Positions 45,401 to 53,242 of a DNA stretch of 64,000 nucleotides are shown here, piece after piece. The notes under the pieces were generated by a model, which searched no databases, was not told the origin of the DNA, and saw nothing but the letters and a program-made list of their open reading frames with translations. Each line of letters begins with the position of its first letter. Position 1 is the stretch's first letter. Both the position numbers and the translations under genes were made by a program. The stretch covers positions 372,001 to 436,000 of the forward strand of contig NZ_AUBX01000011.1 of assembly GCF_000429465.1 (NCBI RefSeq). Direction: 5' to 3'. The stretch comes from Algoriphagus vanfongensis DSM 17529. Its GTDB lineage: Bacteria > Bacteroidota > Bacteroidia > Cytophagales > Cyclobacteriaceae.

Positions 45401-45519
45401 CAGAACTCACTGAGCAGATTGATGTGCAATTGGCGAGATTCAAAAAGCTAGAACAGGAAGAAATATCGAAGATTCTCAACATCGAGGAAATGAAAACAAA
45501 ACTCGATATCAAAAAATAA
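42454..45519 (+). CDS. Large secreted BNR/VPS10-type beta-propeller protein
   Basis: 1021 residues. The signal peptide ends near PSKAQ (residue 26). Residues from about 30 to 750 contain many copies of the Asp-box/BNR motif SxDxGxTW: VDSGSTWKSV, KDAGKTWERA, TDGGANWEKV, STDGGKTWEDL, ADAGETWEKT, TDNGANWTDV, KDYGKTWTKI and KDDGASWHTL. This marks a multi-bladed propeller of the sortilin/VPS10 type, often loosely annotated as glycosyl hydrolase. The C-terminal 250 residues contain a beta-rich domain and a helical region (VNQKLTETHQTIKLIRQYRAELDSM). No sialidase catalytic site can be claimed. It is probably a secreted or surface protein of unknown role. Confidence 0.85.
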   Translation: MKIKHSSILLGLLICIFSQISPSKAQNVPNPDVYKALEWRLVGPFRGGRSDAVTGVAGSDHTYYFGSTGGGVWKTVDSGSTWKSVSDGYFGGSIGSVAVSLSDTAVVYAGGGEKTVRGNVSFGYGIWKSKDAGKTWERAGLDKSRFVARLRIHPTNPDVVYAAVMGDIFKPDETRGVYKTTDGGANWEKVLYVSDIAGAVDLILDPNDPETLYTTTWEIKRTPYSLESGGPGSKMFKSTDGGKTWEDLTDKEGFPDGLLGIMGITVSPLNSDRLYAIIENENGGVFTSADAGETWEKTNEDRSLRQRAWYYSRIYADTQEEETVYVLNVSYHKSTDGGKTFKGSNAPHGDHHDLWIAADDNQRMAIADDGGAQISENGGTDWSTYMNQPTSQFYRVTTDNSFPYRIYGAQQDNSTVRIRHRIDGRGGISESDWEPTAGGESGWIAPDPENNDVVYGGSYGGLLTREDHEKGISRTVNVWPDNPMGHGAEDMKYRFQWNFPIFFSPHDPNMLYTTSNRFHRSTNEGQSWEVFSPDLTRNDRSKLGSSGGPITKDNTSVEYYATIFTGAESPVKKGIIWAGSDDGLVHVTTDNGANWTDVTPADMPEWLQINSIEASPYDPAEAYFAATGYKSGNYEPYLYKTKDYGKTWTKITSGIDPEHFTRVVRADPVKKGMLYAGTETGMYYSKDDGASWHTLQMNLPIVPITDLTIKENSLIAATQGRAFWMIDDLTVLHQAAPGMENEALHLFKPQDSYRIDGAARKSNFEGTNRAGGVLVYYFLKEDPKEELKIEFLDANNTILKTLSTKGINGDTLKVKPGSQSYNWNLRVEDAEGFEGLIMWSANLRGPKVVPGDYKVRMTLDGKSQVEGFKVLADPRYESTQADLEKQFAFLMNVNQKLTETHQTIKLIRQYRAELDSMETQPSNIEEIKSQMKEIEETLYQTKNQSNQDPLNFPIRLNNKLAHLNNVVGNGDYPPTDQSEEVRAELTEQIDVQLARFKKLEQEEISKILNIEEMKTKLDIKK

Positions 45520-45522
45520 ATG

Positions 45523-45558
45523 AAAAATGCCTCTCAAATCTGAGAGGCATTTTTTTTA
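45523..45558. terminator. Bidirectional terminator between the BNR protein and rhomboid genes
   Basis: AAAAATGCCTCTCA (45523-45536) pairs with TGAGAGGCATTTTT (45541-45554), a 14-bp stem with an AATC loop. Confidence 0.9.
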
Positions 45559-45587
45559 GCGTGTGAATATGATAGGAAAAGGAAGAT

Positions 45588-46217
45588 TTAGAAAATCCTC
45601 CAGTTTTTGATTTGATCCACAAAGTCCAAAGCACTGCCCGGCGAAATGACAAGGATGAAGATAATCCCAAACAAGGCTCCATAAAGGTGTGCATCATGAT
45701 TGATGCCGTCACTGTCTTGCTTGCCTTTGACATAGGAATAGATCAAAAACAAAGCTCCAAGGATAAATCCTGGAAGGCAAAGAATCCCAAATAGACAGAT
45801 ATCAGCCAAAGGCAGGATGATGATGCTGGCAAAAACGGCAGCCGCTGTGCCGCCAGATGCTCCTAGTGCTCGGTAATACGAATCGTTTTGATGTTTGAGG
45901 TAGGTCGGGATATCCGCGATGATGATTCCCAAAAGGTAAAACAACACAAAGACCACTCCTCCCGCTACAGTCCCGTATTGAAACAGCAAGAACTGCTCGA
46001 CCACTCTACCAAAGAAGTAGAATGTGAACATGTTGAAGAGTAAATGGATGTAGTCTTTGTGAATGAATCCAGAGAGGATAAACCTATCCCACTGCTTTCT
46101 GTTTTTGATTTTGTAAGGGATAAACATCCATCGCTCAATAAAGCTCAGATTATTGAATCCATAGAAACTGCTGATCACCGTGAGGATGATCAAAATGACG
46201 GTAATAGAAAGGTTCAT
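45588..46217 (-). CDS. Rhomboid-family intramembrane serine protease
   Basis: 209 residues with about six membrane segments. The serine is S120 in ALGASGGTAAAVFA (GxSG), and the catalytic histidine is H176 in HDAHLYGALFG on the last helix. HLLFNMFTFYFFG (57-69) gives the conserved HxxxN region. Rhomboids cut single-pass membrane proteins within the bilayer. The substrate is unknown. It is the last gene of a minus-strand run and begins 3 bases after the prenyl synthase stop. Confidence 0.9.
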   Translation of the reverse strand: MNLSITVILIILTVISSFYGFNNLSFIERWMFIPYKIKNRKQWDRFILSGFIHKDYIHLLFNMFTFYFFGRVVEQFLLFQYGTVAGGVVFVLFYLLGIIIADIPTYLKHQNDSYYRALGASGGTAAAVFASIIILPLADICLFGILCLPGFILGALFLIYSYVKGKQDSDGINHDAHLYGALFGIIFILVISPGSALDFVDQIKNWRIF

Positions 46218-46220
46218 GCT

Positions 46221-47207
46221 TTATTTTTCTCTATGAATCAAATCTTCGGTCAGCTGCCGAAGCTCTTGGAAGTAGCTTTCGTTTTTGTAGTGGATAGAGT
46301 CCAGCTGCTCAAGTCCGATTGCAAAAAACTGGTTCATTTTGTTTTCAGCCATCTGGCGAATGCCCAAGTTTTCGTAGATCTCCTTTACGGCGCGGACTTT
46401 CTCGGTTTTGTCAAAGGATTCTTGACTGACCCAATATTCCAAGGATTTTTGGTCTTCTCCTGTAGCAAGCTCAAGCGCTTTGATCAGGAGATACGTTTTT
46501 TTATTGGAAATGATGTCTCCACCTACTTGCTTTCCAAACTTTGCCTGATCAGCATAGACGTCCAAAAGATCATCTTTCAGCTGGAACCCTACTCCGACAT
46601 TCACTCCAAAGTCATAAAGTTTTTGACAGTCCTCCTCAGGAGCTCCCGCTAAAATCCCACCCATTTGCAATGCATAACCAAGCAAGACGGCAGTTTTGAG
46701 GCGAATCATAGTGATGTACTCATCTTCATGCACTTCCTCTCTTGTCTCAAAATTCATGTCCATCTGCTGTCCCTCACATACTCCTGCTGCGGTTTCATTG
46801 AAAAGGCCGAGTACTTTGGGGAGCAAGGTAGGAGTCGTAGGTAAGAGAAAGTCATAAGCTCTCACGAGCATCACATCCCCTGAAAGGATCGCTACATTGT
46901 TATTCCATTGCTCATGCACAGTTTTCTTTCCTCTTCTCAATGGAGCATTGTCCATGATGTCGTCATGCATGAGGGTGAAATTGTGAAATACCTCCACTGC
47001 AGAAGCCTGGCTGAGAATAGTCTCGGGACTTTTTTCATACATGCCATAAGCCAGCAAGCTCAGCAGAGGGCGGACTCTTTTGCCACCCAGACTGAGAATG
47101 TAGGTGATGGGTTCGTACAGTTCTTGGGGATTCTCTCCGAATTTCTGGTTTCGAAGGTAGGTTTCTAATTTATCTAAAAGCGCGTGGGCGTGGCTTTCTT
47201 TCGTCAT
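46221..47207 (-). CDS. Shorter-chain polyprenyl diphosphate synthase
   Basis: 328 residues from ATG 47205-47207 (a TTG at 47216 gives three more). The first Asp-rich motif is DDIMD (82-86), and the second lies in FQLKDDLLD. F77 and T78 stand five and four residues before the first motif. A bulky residue at -5 closes the chain-length pocket, pointing to farnesyl- or geranylgeranyl-diphosphate synthase. It would supply the primer that the long-chain synthase at 8750-9724 extends. It overlaps the end of rnr by 38 bases. Confidence 0.85.
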   Translation of the reverse strand: MTKESHAHALLDKLETYLRNQKFGENPQELYEPITYILSLGGKRVRPLLSLLAYGMYEKSPETILSQASAVEVFHNFTLMHDDIMDNAPLRRGKKTVHEQWNNNVAILSGDVMLVRAYDFLLPTTPTLLPKVLGLFNETAAGVCEGQQMDMNFETREEVHEDEYITMIRLKTAVLLGYALQMGGILAGAPEEDCQKLYDFGVNVGVGFQLKDDLLDVYADQAKFGKQVGGDIISNKKTYLLIKALELATGEDQKSLEYWVSQESFDKTEKVRAVKEIYENLGIRQMAENKMNQFFAIGLEQLDSIHYKNESYFQELRQLTEDLIHREK

Positions 47208-49368
47208 TGTTTGCAAATTCCAAATCGATCGTTCTTCTGTCTATATCGGTATTAACTACCCGGACCAGTACTTTGTCACCCAAAGTGATCATTTTTTTTG
47301 TTCTCGTCCCAATGAGACGCATGTTTTTCTGGTCAAATTCATAAAAATCATCCTCCATGTCTTGAACGCGAATCATACCTTCGCACTTGGTTTCGGTGAT
47401 CTCCACGAAGACTCCCCACTCGGTCACGCCGGAGATGATTCCTTCGTAGTCTTTCTCCTCTGCCAATGCCATAAACTCGACTTGTTTGTATTTGATCGAG
47501 GCACGCTCTGCATCTGCAGCCCGCTTTTCTCTTTCGGAAGAATGCACGCACTTGACCTCCCATGATTCGGGGTCGGGAGACTTTCCTCCATCCAGATAGT
47601 GCTCCAGCAGACGATGAACCATCATGTCGGGATACCTTCGGATAGGAGAGGTGAAGTGGGAATAATGAGGAAATGCCAGTCCAAAATGGCCTTTGGGCTC
47701 GGTGGTGTACTTGGCTTTGGCCATGCTACGGATGGCAAGCTGCTCCAGCACATTTTGTTCGGGTTTCCCTTGAATCTCATCCATCAGTTTATTGAGAGCG
47801 GTGGAGATTTTTCGTTCTCCTTCCAAATCGACTTGGTGTCCAAATCGTTTTGCAAAGCCTGAGAAAGTCTCCAGCTTTTCCATATCTGGTGAATCGTGCG
47901 TCCGATACACAAAAGTGTCTGTACCGTTATGCTTTTTGTAAATGAATTCAGCCACATATTTATTGGCCAAAAGCATAAACTCCTCAATCATTTTGTGAAT
48001 GTCCTTTCGCTCTTTGACCATCAGGCCAAGAGGAGTTCCTTTTTCATCCAATTTGAATTTGACCTCGACGGTTTCGAAATTGACAGCTCCGTTTTGGAAT
48101 CGTTTTTTGCGGACTTTTTTGGCCAGCTCATTGAGCGTGGTCAACTCTTGGAAAAAGTCTCCCGATTGGTTGTCGATGTTTTCTTGAGCCTCCTCGTAGG
48201 CAAATCTTCGATCCGAGTGGATGACTGTTCTACCGATCCAATGGTTGATCACCTTGGCAGAAGAGTCCATTTCAAAGACACAGGCAAAGGTTAATTTGTC
48301 TTCATTGGGGCGAAGGGAGCATAGTCCGTTACTCAATCTCTCAGGGAGCATCGGGATCGTCCGGTCCACCAAGTAGACAGAGGTGGCCCGATCATAGGCT
48401 TCTTTTTCCAGCGCCGTATTAGGCTTGACATAGTGTGTGACATCGGCGATATGCACCCCAACTTCCAGATTGCCATTGTCCAAGACACGATAGGAGATGG
48501 CATCGTCAAAGTCTTTGGCATCTACCGGGTCTATCGTGAAAGTAGTGATGTCCCGGAAGTCTTTTCGCGATTTGATTTCTTTCGCGGTGATTTTGTCTGA
48601 GATGGCATTTGCTTCTGCATCGGGCTCCTGAGGATACTCAAATGGCAATCCAAACTCGGCCATTATTGAGTGGATTTCCACTTCGTGAACTCCTGCTTTG
48701 CCCAGTACTCGGATGACCTCGCCTGTAGGGTTTTTGTCTTCTTCCCTCCATTCGGTGAGTTTGACAATGACTTTTTCATTGTGCTGAGCTCCTTTGAGGT
48801 CTCCCCGGTGCACAAAGATGTCCTTGTGCATCTTTTTGAAATCCGGAACCACAAAAGCAAATCGTGGTGAGATCTCTACTCTTCCTACAAATTCATCTCG
48901 CTCTCGCTCTAGCACCTCCAGAACTTTTCCTTCGATCCGTCCTGTTTTTCCTTTCAAAGGATAGACCATCACGCGTACTTTATCCCCGTCAAGCGCCTGC
49001 TTGAGGTCCGCTTCTTTGACCAAAATATCTCCACCGCTGTGGCTGGGATCTTCAGGGATGACAAAGGCAAATCGCGGATTGACAAAGTCAACCGTGCCGA
49101 TGATAAAGTCAGGGTCCTGAGTCGATGAAAAGTAATTTCTGGGACTTTTGGAGACCGAGCCGCTTTCGACCAGTTTGTATAATACCGGCTCTACTCCGCC
49201 TTTGGTCAGGGAGTCTCGGATTTCCAGTTTTTTGATGATTTGTTTGGCAGTGAATTCCTGCCCATAGTTGGAGTCAAGAAAGTTTAAGATGCGCTTCGCT
49301 AAAGATGCTGCATCCGTGCTTTTGCCTCCTTTATGTTTTGGGTTGTGTTTTCTTGGTTTTCTTCCCAT
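47170..49368 (-). CDS. rnr: Ribonuclease R
   Basis: 732 residues. A processive 3'-5' exoribonuclease that degrades structured RNA. Order: basic N-terminus and winged-helix region (about 1-90, KPRKHNPKHKGGKS), cold-shock domains (about 90-260), the RNB catalytic domain with DPVDAKDFDDAISYR (metal-binding aspartates), and a C-terminal S1 domain with EEKDYEGIISGVTEWGVFVEI (about 640-720). Its last 38 bases overlap the prenyl synthase start. Confidence 0.95.
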   Translation of the reverse strand: MGRKPRKHNPKHKGGKSTDAASLAKRILNFLDSNYGQEFTAKQIIKKLEIRDSLTKGGVEPVLYKLVESGSVSKSPRNYFSSTQDPDFIIGTVDFVNPRFAFVIPEDPSHSGGDILVKEADLKQALDGDKVRVMVYPLKGKTGRIEGKVLEVLERERDEFVGRVEISPRFAFVVPDFKKMHKDIFVHRGDLKGAQHNEKVIVKLTEWREEDKNPTGEVIRVLGKAGVHEVEIHSIMAEFGLPFEYPQEPDAEANAISDKITAKEIKSRKDFRDITTFTIDPVDAKDFDDAISYRVLDNGNLEVGVHIADVTHYVKPNTALEKEAYDRATSVYLVDRTIPMLPERLSNGLCSLRPNEDKLTFACVFEMDSSAKVINHWIGRTVIHSDRRFAYEEAQENIDNQSGDFFQELTTLNELAKKVRKKRFQNGAVNFETVEVKFKLDEKGTPLGLMVKERKDIHKMIEEFMLLANKYVAEFIYKKHNGTDTFVYRTHDSPDMEKLETFSGFAKRFGHQVDLEGERKISTALNKLMDEIQGKPEQNVLEQLAIRSMAKAKYTTEPKGHFGLAFPHYSHFTSPIRRYPDMMVHRLLEHYLDGGKSPDPESWEVKCVHSSEREKRAADAERASIKYKQVEFMALAEEKDYEGIISGVTEWGVFVEITETKCEGMIRVQDMEDDFYEFDQKNMRLIGTRTKKMITLGDKVLVRVVNTDIDRRTIDLEFANNDERKPRPRAFR

Positions 49369-49412
49369 GATTTGGGTGTGGTTAGGTGATTAAATAAAAA
49401 TTTCATTTCCCC

Positions 49413-50144
49413 TTATTCATCCAGGTGGACGATTTCCATCTGCTCCATGCCTGGTTGGGGATTCATGGCGAGGTATACGCGAGCTGTAACCTCTACATCT
49501 TTCAGGCAGTATTTTTTGATTTTGTCAAGATCTCCTTCCAGATGAAAAGTATGATTGACTTGACTGCCGTCGAGATCGTCTTTGGAACTCGGTACATCAA
49601 AAATGGAGGCGAGCAACTCTAGGCGGGTGTAGTGTTTGTAATCTCCAAATTTCCAGAGCTCCATGGTGTCCAAGTGGCGGACTTCCCAGGGCTTTTTGCC
49701 GGAAAGCTGCAATGGCTCGGGTAGCGGAATACTCCGGATGAGCATTCTTCGGCAGAGATAAGGAAAGTCAAACTCTTTGCCATTGTGGGCACATAGTATC
49801 CACTTTTTCTTTCCCAGTAAATCAGAAAAGTCCCTCAAAAGTTCCTTTTCATCTTCTTGAGCAAAAACTTTGGAACGGAAGATCAGTTTTTCTTCGTCTT
49901 TTTTCCACTGGAAAAATCCTACTCCCACACATACGACCCGTCCAAATTCGGCATGGATCCCTGCTCTGTCAAAATACAATGAACCGGGTTCGACTTTGCC
50001 TTCTTCAGCGTTTTTGATGAGTTTTTCCTTTTTGATCCATTCCTCTTGGAGTCTTGGGGGGAGTTTATCAAATTTTTCCGTCAGGGATGCGGTTTCGATG
50101 TCCAAAAATAAGATAGATCCAAGTTGCTCCAAAAAGTCAGTCAT
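49413..50144 (-). CDS. 3'-5' exonuclease of the PolB-like (DNA_pol_B_exo2) family
   Basis: 243 residues. RNase H-like exonuclease motifs are present. Exo I is LFLDIETA (about residues 12-19), with D and E. Exo II is LCAHNGKEFDFPYLCRR with the second aspartate. Exo III is KKYCLKDVEVTARVYL with the YxxxD-type ending. The stand-alone form, without a polymerase domain, is widespread in Bacteroidota, and its cellular role is not well defined. It lies 9 bases after the preceding gene and 44 before rnr. Confidence 0.85.
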   Translation of the reverse strand: MTDFLEQLGSILFLDIETASLTEKFDKLPPRLQEEWIKKEKLIKNAEEGKVEPGSLYFDRAGIHAEFGRVVCVGVGFFQWKKDEEKLIFRSKVFAQEDEKELLRDFSDLLGKKKWILCAHNGKEFDFPYLCRRMLIRSIPLPEPLQLSGKKPWEVRHLDTMELWKFGDYKHYTRLELLASIFDVPSSKDDLDGSQVNHTFHLEGDLDKIKKYCLKDVEVTARVYLAMNPQPGMEQMEIVHLDE

Positions 50145-50153
50145 AGTGGTAGA

Positions 50154-50555
50154 TTATCCGTGTAAAACCCCTTCCAGACCTAATTCGGGAATCATCTGCT
50201 GCAGCGAGGGGTCAAAACTGCCTGGAGTAAAGATAAACTTTTTGTCAAATATCTGGTCAAGGATGTAGTAGCTCACCCAAAACTCATTAGTCAAGCTGAA
50301 AACTGCGGGATCAATCGGTTCTACTTTGGCGATGCTTTGCGGGCCTAGCTCTTCGATCATATGTCTCAGCGTGGAAGTCTTTCGTTGCTCTCCATCCATT
50401 TCTCCATAGCCTTTGGACGTGATCATGACTGTCTGCAGCTCTATCAGGTTGAGATTGATGATGTATACTCCCCATTCGATACCGGTAGTGGTTTCTTCTT
50501 TGGCAATCGCCAGTTTTACTCCCGTGACAGGGGAGAAGTCGATGTCTTTTTTCAT
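50154..50555 (-). CDS. Uncharacterised 133-residue protein between lipB and the exonuclease gene
   Basis: 133 residues, no signal peptide and no membrane segment. The N-terminal half is beta-rich (GVKLAIAKEETTTGIEWGVYIINLN, then LIELQTVMITSKGYGEM). The second half has LRHMIEELGPQSIAKVEPID and TNEFWVSYYILDQIFDKKFIF, ending in a short acidic-hydrophobic tail. I do not recognise a characterised domain; similar proteins have sometimes been labelled phenylalanyl-tRNA synthetase alpha subunit, which this cannot be. The start overlaps the lipB stop by 4 bases, so it is translated with lipB. Confidence 0.7.
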   Translation of the reverse strand: MKKDIDFSPVTGVKLAIAKEETTTGIEWGVYIINLNLIELQTVMITSKGYGEMDGEQRKTSTLRHMIEELGPQSIAKVEPIDPAVFSLTNEFWVSYYILDQIFDKKFIFTPGSFDPSLQQMIPELGLEGVLHG

Positions 50556-51280
50556 GATTCGATTAATTCCATTTCAAATAGGCTGGCGAGATGTTTTTTC
50601 ACTTTTTCTTTCACTTCTGCCAAGTCCATTTTTCTACCCAATTCTTTTTCTAGGGAAGTGACAGCTTTGTCGTCTATCCCGCAAGGTACGATCTGATTGA
50701 AATAGGTGAGGTCGGAGTTGACATTGAAGGCAAAGCCGTGCATGGTCACCCAGCGGGATGATTTGACTCCCATGGCGCAGATTTTTCTCGGATTTTTTTG
50801 AGAAATATGATCCAACCAGACGCCGGTCAGTCCTTCTATTCTTCCTGCTTCAATACCATAGTCTTTCAAAGTCAAGATGATCGCTTCTTCAAGAAAGCGA
50901 AGGTACTTGTGGATGTCGGTGAAAAAATTGTCCAGATCCAACAGCGGGTAGCCGACCAGTTGTCCTGGTCCATGATAGGTGATATCTCCGCCACGGTTGA
51001 TCTTGTAGTAGCTCGCATGAATAGCTTGTAGTCCCTGCTCGTCTACCAGTAAGTTTTCTTCTTTGCCACTTTTGCCCAAGGTGTAGACGTGAGGATGCTC
51101 GACAAATAGCAGGTAGTTGGGAGTAGGGGTTTGGTCTTCGGATGGATTTTTTCGGTTCTGGATTTTCAGGGCCACTATTTCCGCAAAAAGAGCTTCCTGA
51201 TAGTCCCAGGCCTCCTGATAGTCCATGTTTCCCAGATCTCGGAATTCTACTTTTTTATTGATAATTTCATTCATCTGCAT
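50552..51280 (-). CDS. lipB: Octanoyl-ACP:protein N-octanoyltransferase (LipB)
   Basis: 242 residues (the second ATG at 51274 is an alternative start). LipB moves octanoate from ACP to lipoyl domains, the first step of lipoate assembly. RGGDITYHGPGQ (96-107) is the family signature, K172 lies in MGVKSS, and the catalytic cysteine is C200 in IVPCGI. A CAAAATTA (minus-strand TAATTTTG) at 51339-51346 may be its -7 box. It heads a six-gene minus-strand run down to the rhomboid gene. Confidence 0.95.
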   Translation of the reverse strand: MQMNEIINKKVEFRDLGNMDYQEAWDYQEALFAEIVALKIQNRKNPSEDQTPTPNYLLFVEHPHVYTLGKSGKEENLLVDEQGLQAIHASYYKINRGGDITYHGPGQLVGYPLLDLDNFFTDIHKYLRFLEEAIILTLKDYGIEAGRIEGLTGVWLDHISQKNPRKICAMGVKSSRWVTMHGFAFNVNSDLTYFNQIVPCGIDDKAVTSLEKELGRKMDLAEVKEKVKKHLASLFEMELIES

Positions 51281-51358
51281 TGGGATGGGTGGGTGTCAGT
51301 TTAACTCCCAAACTCATCGATTCGTTCTTTTGAGTTTTCAAAATTAAGTAATATTTGA

Positions 51359-51715
51359 ATGGCTGAGCATAATGACAAAGGCAATCAGGCAGAAATGCTG
51401 GCGGCGCAGTGGCTCATGGAAAAAGGCTATGAGCTGCTGACTCAAAACTACCGATTCAAGCACGCGGAAATCGACCTGATTATGAAATACCGCGGATTGT
51501 TGATTTTTGTGGAGGTCAAATATCGATCTGGTACAGGTTTTGGCTATGCAGAGGAGTTTGTGGACGCCACCAAAAAGAAGCTTCTCGTCAAAGCTGCGGA
51601 TGCCTATATCTACGAGATTGATTGGCATCAGGATATCAGGTTTGACATTGTGGGCGTTTACAAAGACCGCTATGGAACTATCAATTTCAGGCATTTCGAA
51701 GATGCCTTTTACTAA
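51359..51715 (+). CDS. YraN/UPF0102 family endonuclease-like protein
   Basis: 118 residues. The N-terminal GNQAEMLAAQWLMEKGYELLTQNYR is the UPF0102 start. The nuclease-like core contains EIDLIMKYRGLLIFVEVKYR, with D and ExK of a restriction-endonuclease-like fold. The function in the family is not established, though such proteins have the shape of Holliday-junction-type nucleases. The SYLF gene begins 19 bases after its stop. Confidence 0.9.
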   Translation: MAEHNDKGNQAEMLAAQWLMEKGYELLTQNYRFKHAEIDLIMKYRGLLIFVEVKYRSGTGFGYAEEFVDATKKKLLVKAADAYIYEIDWHQDIRFDIVGVYKDRYGTINFRHFEDAFY

Positions 51716-51734
51716 ACCAAACAAAAAACAGTTT

Positions 51735-52262
51735 ATGAAACGATTGAATTTGCTTCTACTTTCCTTTTTTCTAATGGGTGCACTGTATGCCCAGTCGGAT
51801 AAAAAAGACCAGCGAATCGAGGAAGATGCACAGGAAGCCAAAGCTAAATTTTTAGAAGATGATGAAGGGATGAGTGAGTTCTTCGCTGATGCATATGGCT
51901 ATATCATCCTGCCCAATGTGGGCAAAGGTGGCTTGGGAGTAGGTGGAGCTGCCGGTAATGGAGTCGCTTTTGAGCAAGGATCCATGATAGGTTATGCTAG
52001 AATGACCCAGGTGACGATAGGTTTTCAGGCAGGCGGGCAGTCCTACAGTGAGGTTGTGTTTTTTGAAGACAAAGATTCCTGGGACCGATTCAAAGAAGGG
52101 AAAGTAGAGATGGCGGCTCAGGTATCTGCGGTAGCCGCAGCCTCTGGAGCATCTGCCAATGCAAAATATGTGGATGGAGTAGCGGTATTCACCCGGACCA
52201 AAGGAGGGCTGATGTACGAGGCCTCTGTCGGCGGACAGCAGTTTAAGTTTCGGGATAATTAA
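51735..52262 (+). CDS. Secreted SYLF/YSC84-domain protein
   Basis: 175 residues from ATG 51735. An upstream in-frame stretch overlapping yraN is not coding. The N-terminus is a signal peptide ending near LYAQS (about residue 20). The body has FADAYGYIILPNVGKGGLG, the core of the SYLF lipid-binding domain, then AAGNGVAFEQGSMIGYARM and VFFEDKDSWDRFKEGKVEMA. Bacterial SYLF proteins are periplasmic or outer-membrane associated; the ligand here is unknown. The stop TAA (52260-52262) overlaps the stop of the convergent gene by 4 bases. Confidence 0.87.
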   Translation: MKRLNLLLLSFFLMGALYAQSDKKDQRIEEDAQEAKAKFLEDDEGMSEFFADAYGYIILPNVGKGGLGVGGAAGNGVAFEQGSMIGYARMTQVTIGFQAGGQSYSEVVFFEDKDSWDRFKEGKVEMAAQVSAVAAASGASANAKYVDGVAVFTRTKGGLMYEASVGGQQFKFRDN

Positions 52263-53110
52263 TCCGCTCTAGGGTTTTTATAGATGAGGTTGCCATCCTT
52301 GTCCCACTCGGCCCGGATATAAGGTCTGAAATTATCTTCAAAAGGGGAATCCGAATATTGGATTTCCCTTTTTCGTATCGCCCGGGTATTGTTGGTGTCC
52401 CAATATTCTGTCCAAAGCCCAACTTTCTCACCATACTGGAATTCGCCAGTCACTGCGATCTGCTTGTCTTCATAGAAGTAAAAGTAGTTTCCTTCTTCCA
52501 ATCCATATTGAATGGGAGTGATCTCTTCCAGTGTGTTGGAGGAGCGATTGTAGTAGCTGATACGGGATTCTCTTGGCCAGCCTTCTTCGTAGTGATTTTT
52601 GTCCTGAAGGACATTTTTGGAGTCAAAAAGCATCCATGTTTTGTGCTTGGTACCATAGAAATACATGCCGCTTTCTACTACCACATCATTGACTCTTCTT
52701 TCATATGGCCCATGGAGCAGGTATCCTGTCCCTTTGGTGTAGCCTTCCGAGAGGATGGCTCTTTCTTTGGGGTCAAACCAGTATACATCCCGAATATAGG
52801 GGTCGGGATTTCTACCGACATCTGTGTAATTGAAATACTCGTAGATGCTTTGTCCCCGGATATCATTGCGGATGAAGCCCCGCTGAGTTTTGATTCCAAA
52901 CCAGATGTTTTTGCGTGCTTTTTTCTTTTTCTCCTTTTTCGCTTCTTTCTCTGCCTCCTCGTCAAATAGCAGCAAAGGCATGGTAGTAGGCAAGAGCACC
53001 GAGCTGACGATTCCCGATGAATCCGGATCACTGCTGGTATCCCCATTTTGGGCCGCCAGAAAGTGACTACAAAAAAATAGGAGAAGAAAGAGTAAGTAAA
53101 TTCGCTTCAT
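52259..53110 (-). CDS. Secreted YwqK/MORN-like repeat protein
   Basis: 283 residues. A signal peptide ends near FLAAQNG (residue 22). After a lysine-rich segment (about 55-66) come repeated units with aromatic-glycine pattern: YTKGTGYLLHGPYERR, VESGMYFYGTKHKTWMLFDS, ILEDKNHYEEGWPRES-like and VTGEFQYGEKVGLWTEYWD. These resemble the YwqK family of toxin-antitoxin-associated or MORN-type repeats. In Bacteroidota such proteins are secreted and of unknown function. It is convergent with the SYLF gene. Confidence 0.75.
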   Translation of the reverse strand: MKRIYLLFLLLFFCSHFLAAQNGDTSSDPDSSGIVSSVLLPTTMPLLLFDEEAEKEAKKEKKKKARKNIWFGIKTQRGFIRNDIRGQSIYEYFNYTDVGRNPDPYIRDVYWFDPKERAILSEGYTKGTGYLLHGPYERRVNDVVVESGMYFYGTKHKTWMLFDSKNVLQDKNHYEEGWPRESRISYYNRSSNTLEEITPIQYGLEEGNYFYFYEDKQIAVTGEFQYGEKVGLWTEYWDTNNTRAIRKREIQYSDSPFEDNFRPYIRAEWDKDGNLIYKNPRAD

Positions 53111-53180
53111 ATAGAAAAAAACGGAATTCCGTTCGGTTCATTTTATTCAAAAATAACATTTCGGCATCAAATGCCTCGCT

Positions 53181-53214
53181 TTGTTTAAAATTTATAATCT
53201 TCTGTCTATTTTTG
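53181..53214 (+). promoter_or_regulatory. Promoter of the aminotransferase gene
   Basis: TTG (53181-53183), 23 bases, then TATTTTTG (53207-53214). Transcription would start near 53221, about 22 bases before the ATG. Confidence 0.6.
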
Positions 53215-53242
53215 GGGAATTTGTAAAAAACACTAGAAAATA

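Noticed and set aside
42454..45519. Calling the BNR-repeat protein a sialidase
   Set aside because: Asp-boxes are abundant, but the sialidase arginine triad and FRIP motif are not recognised; propeller fold only.
51507..51734. N-terminal extension of the SYLF gene into yraN
   Set aside because: It overlaps yraN in another frame; the signal peptide starts at ATG 51735.
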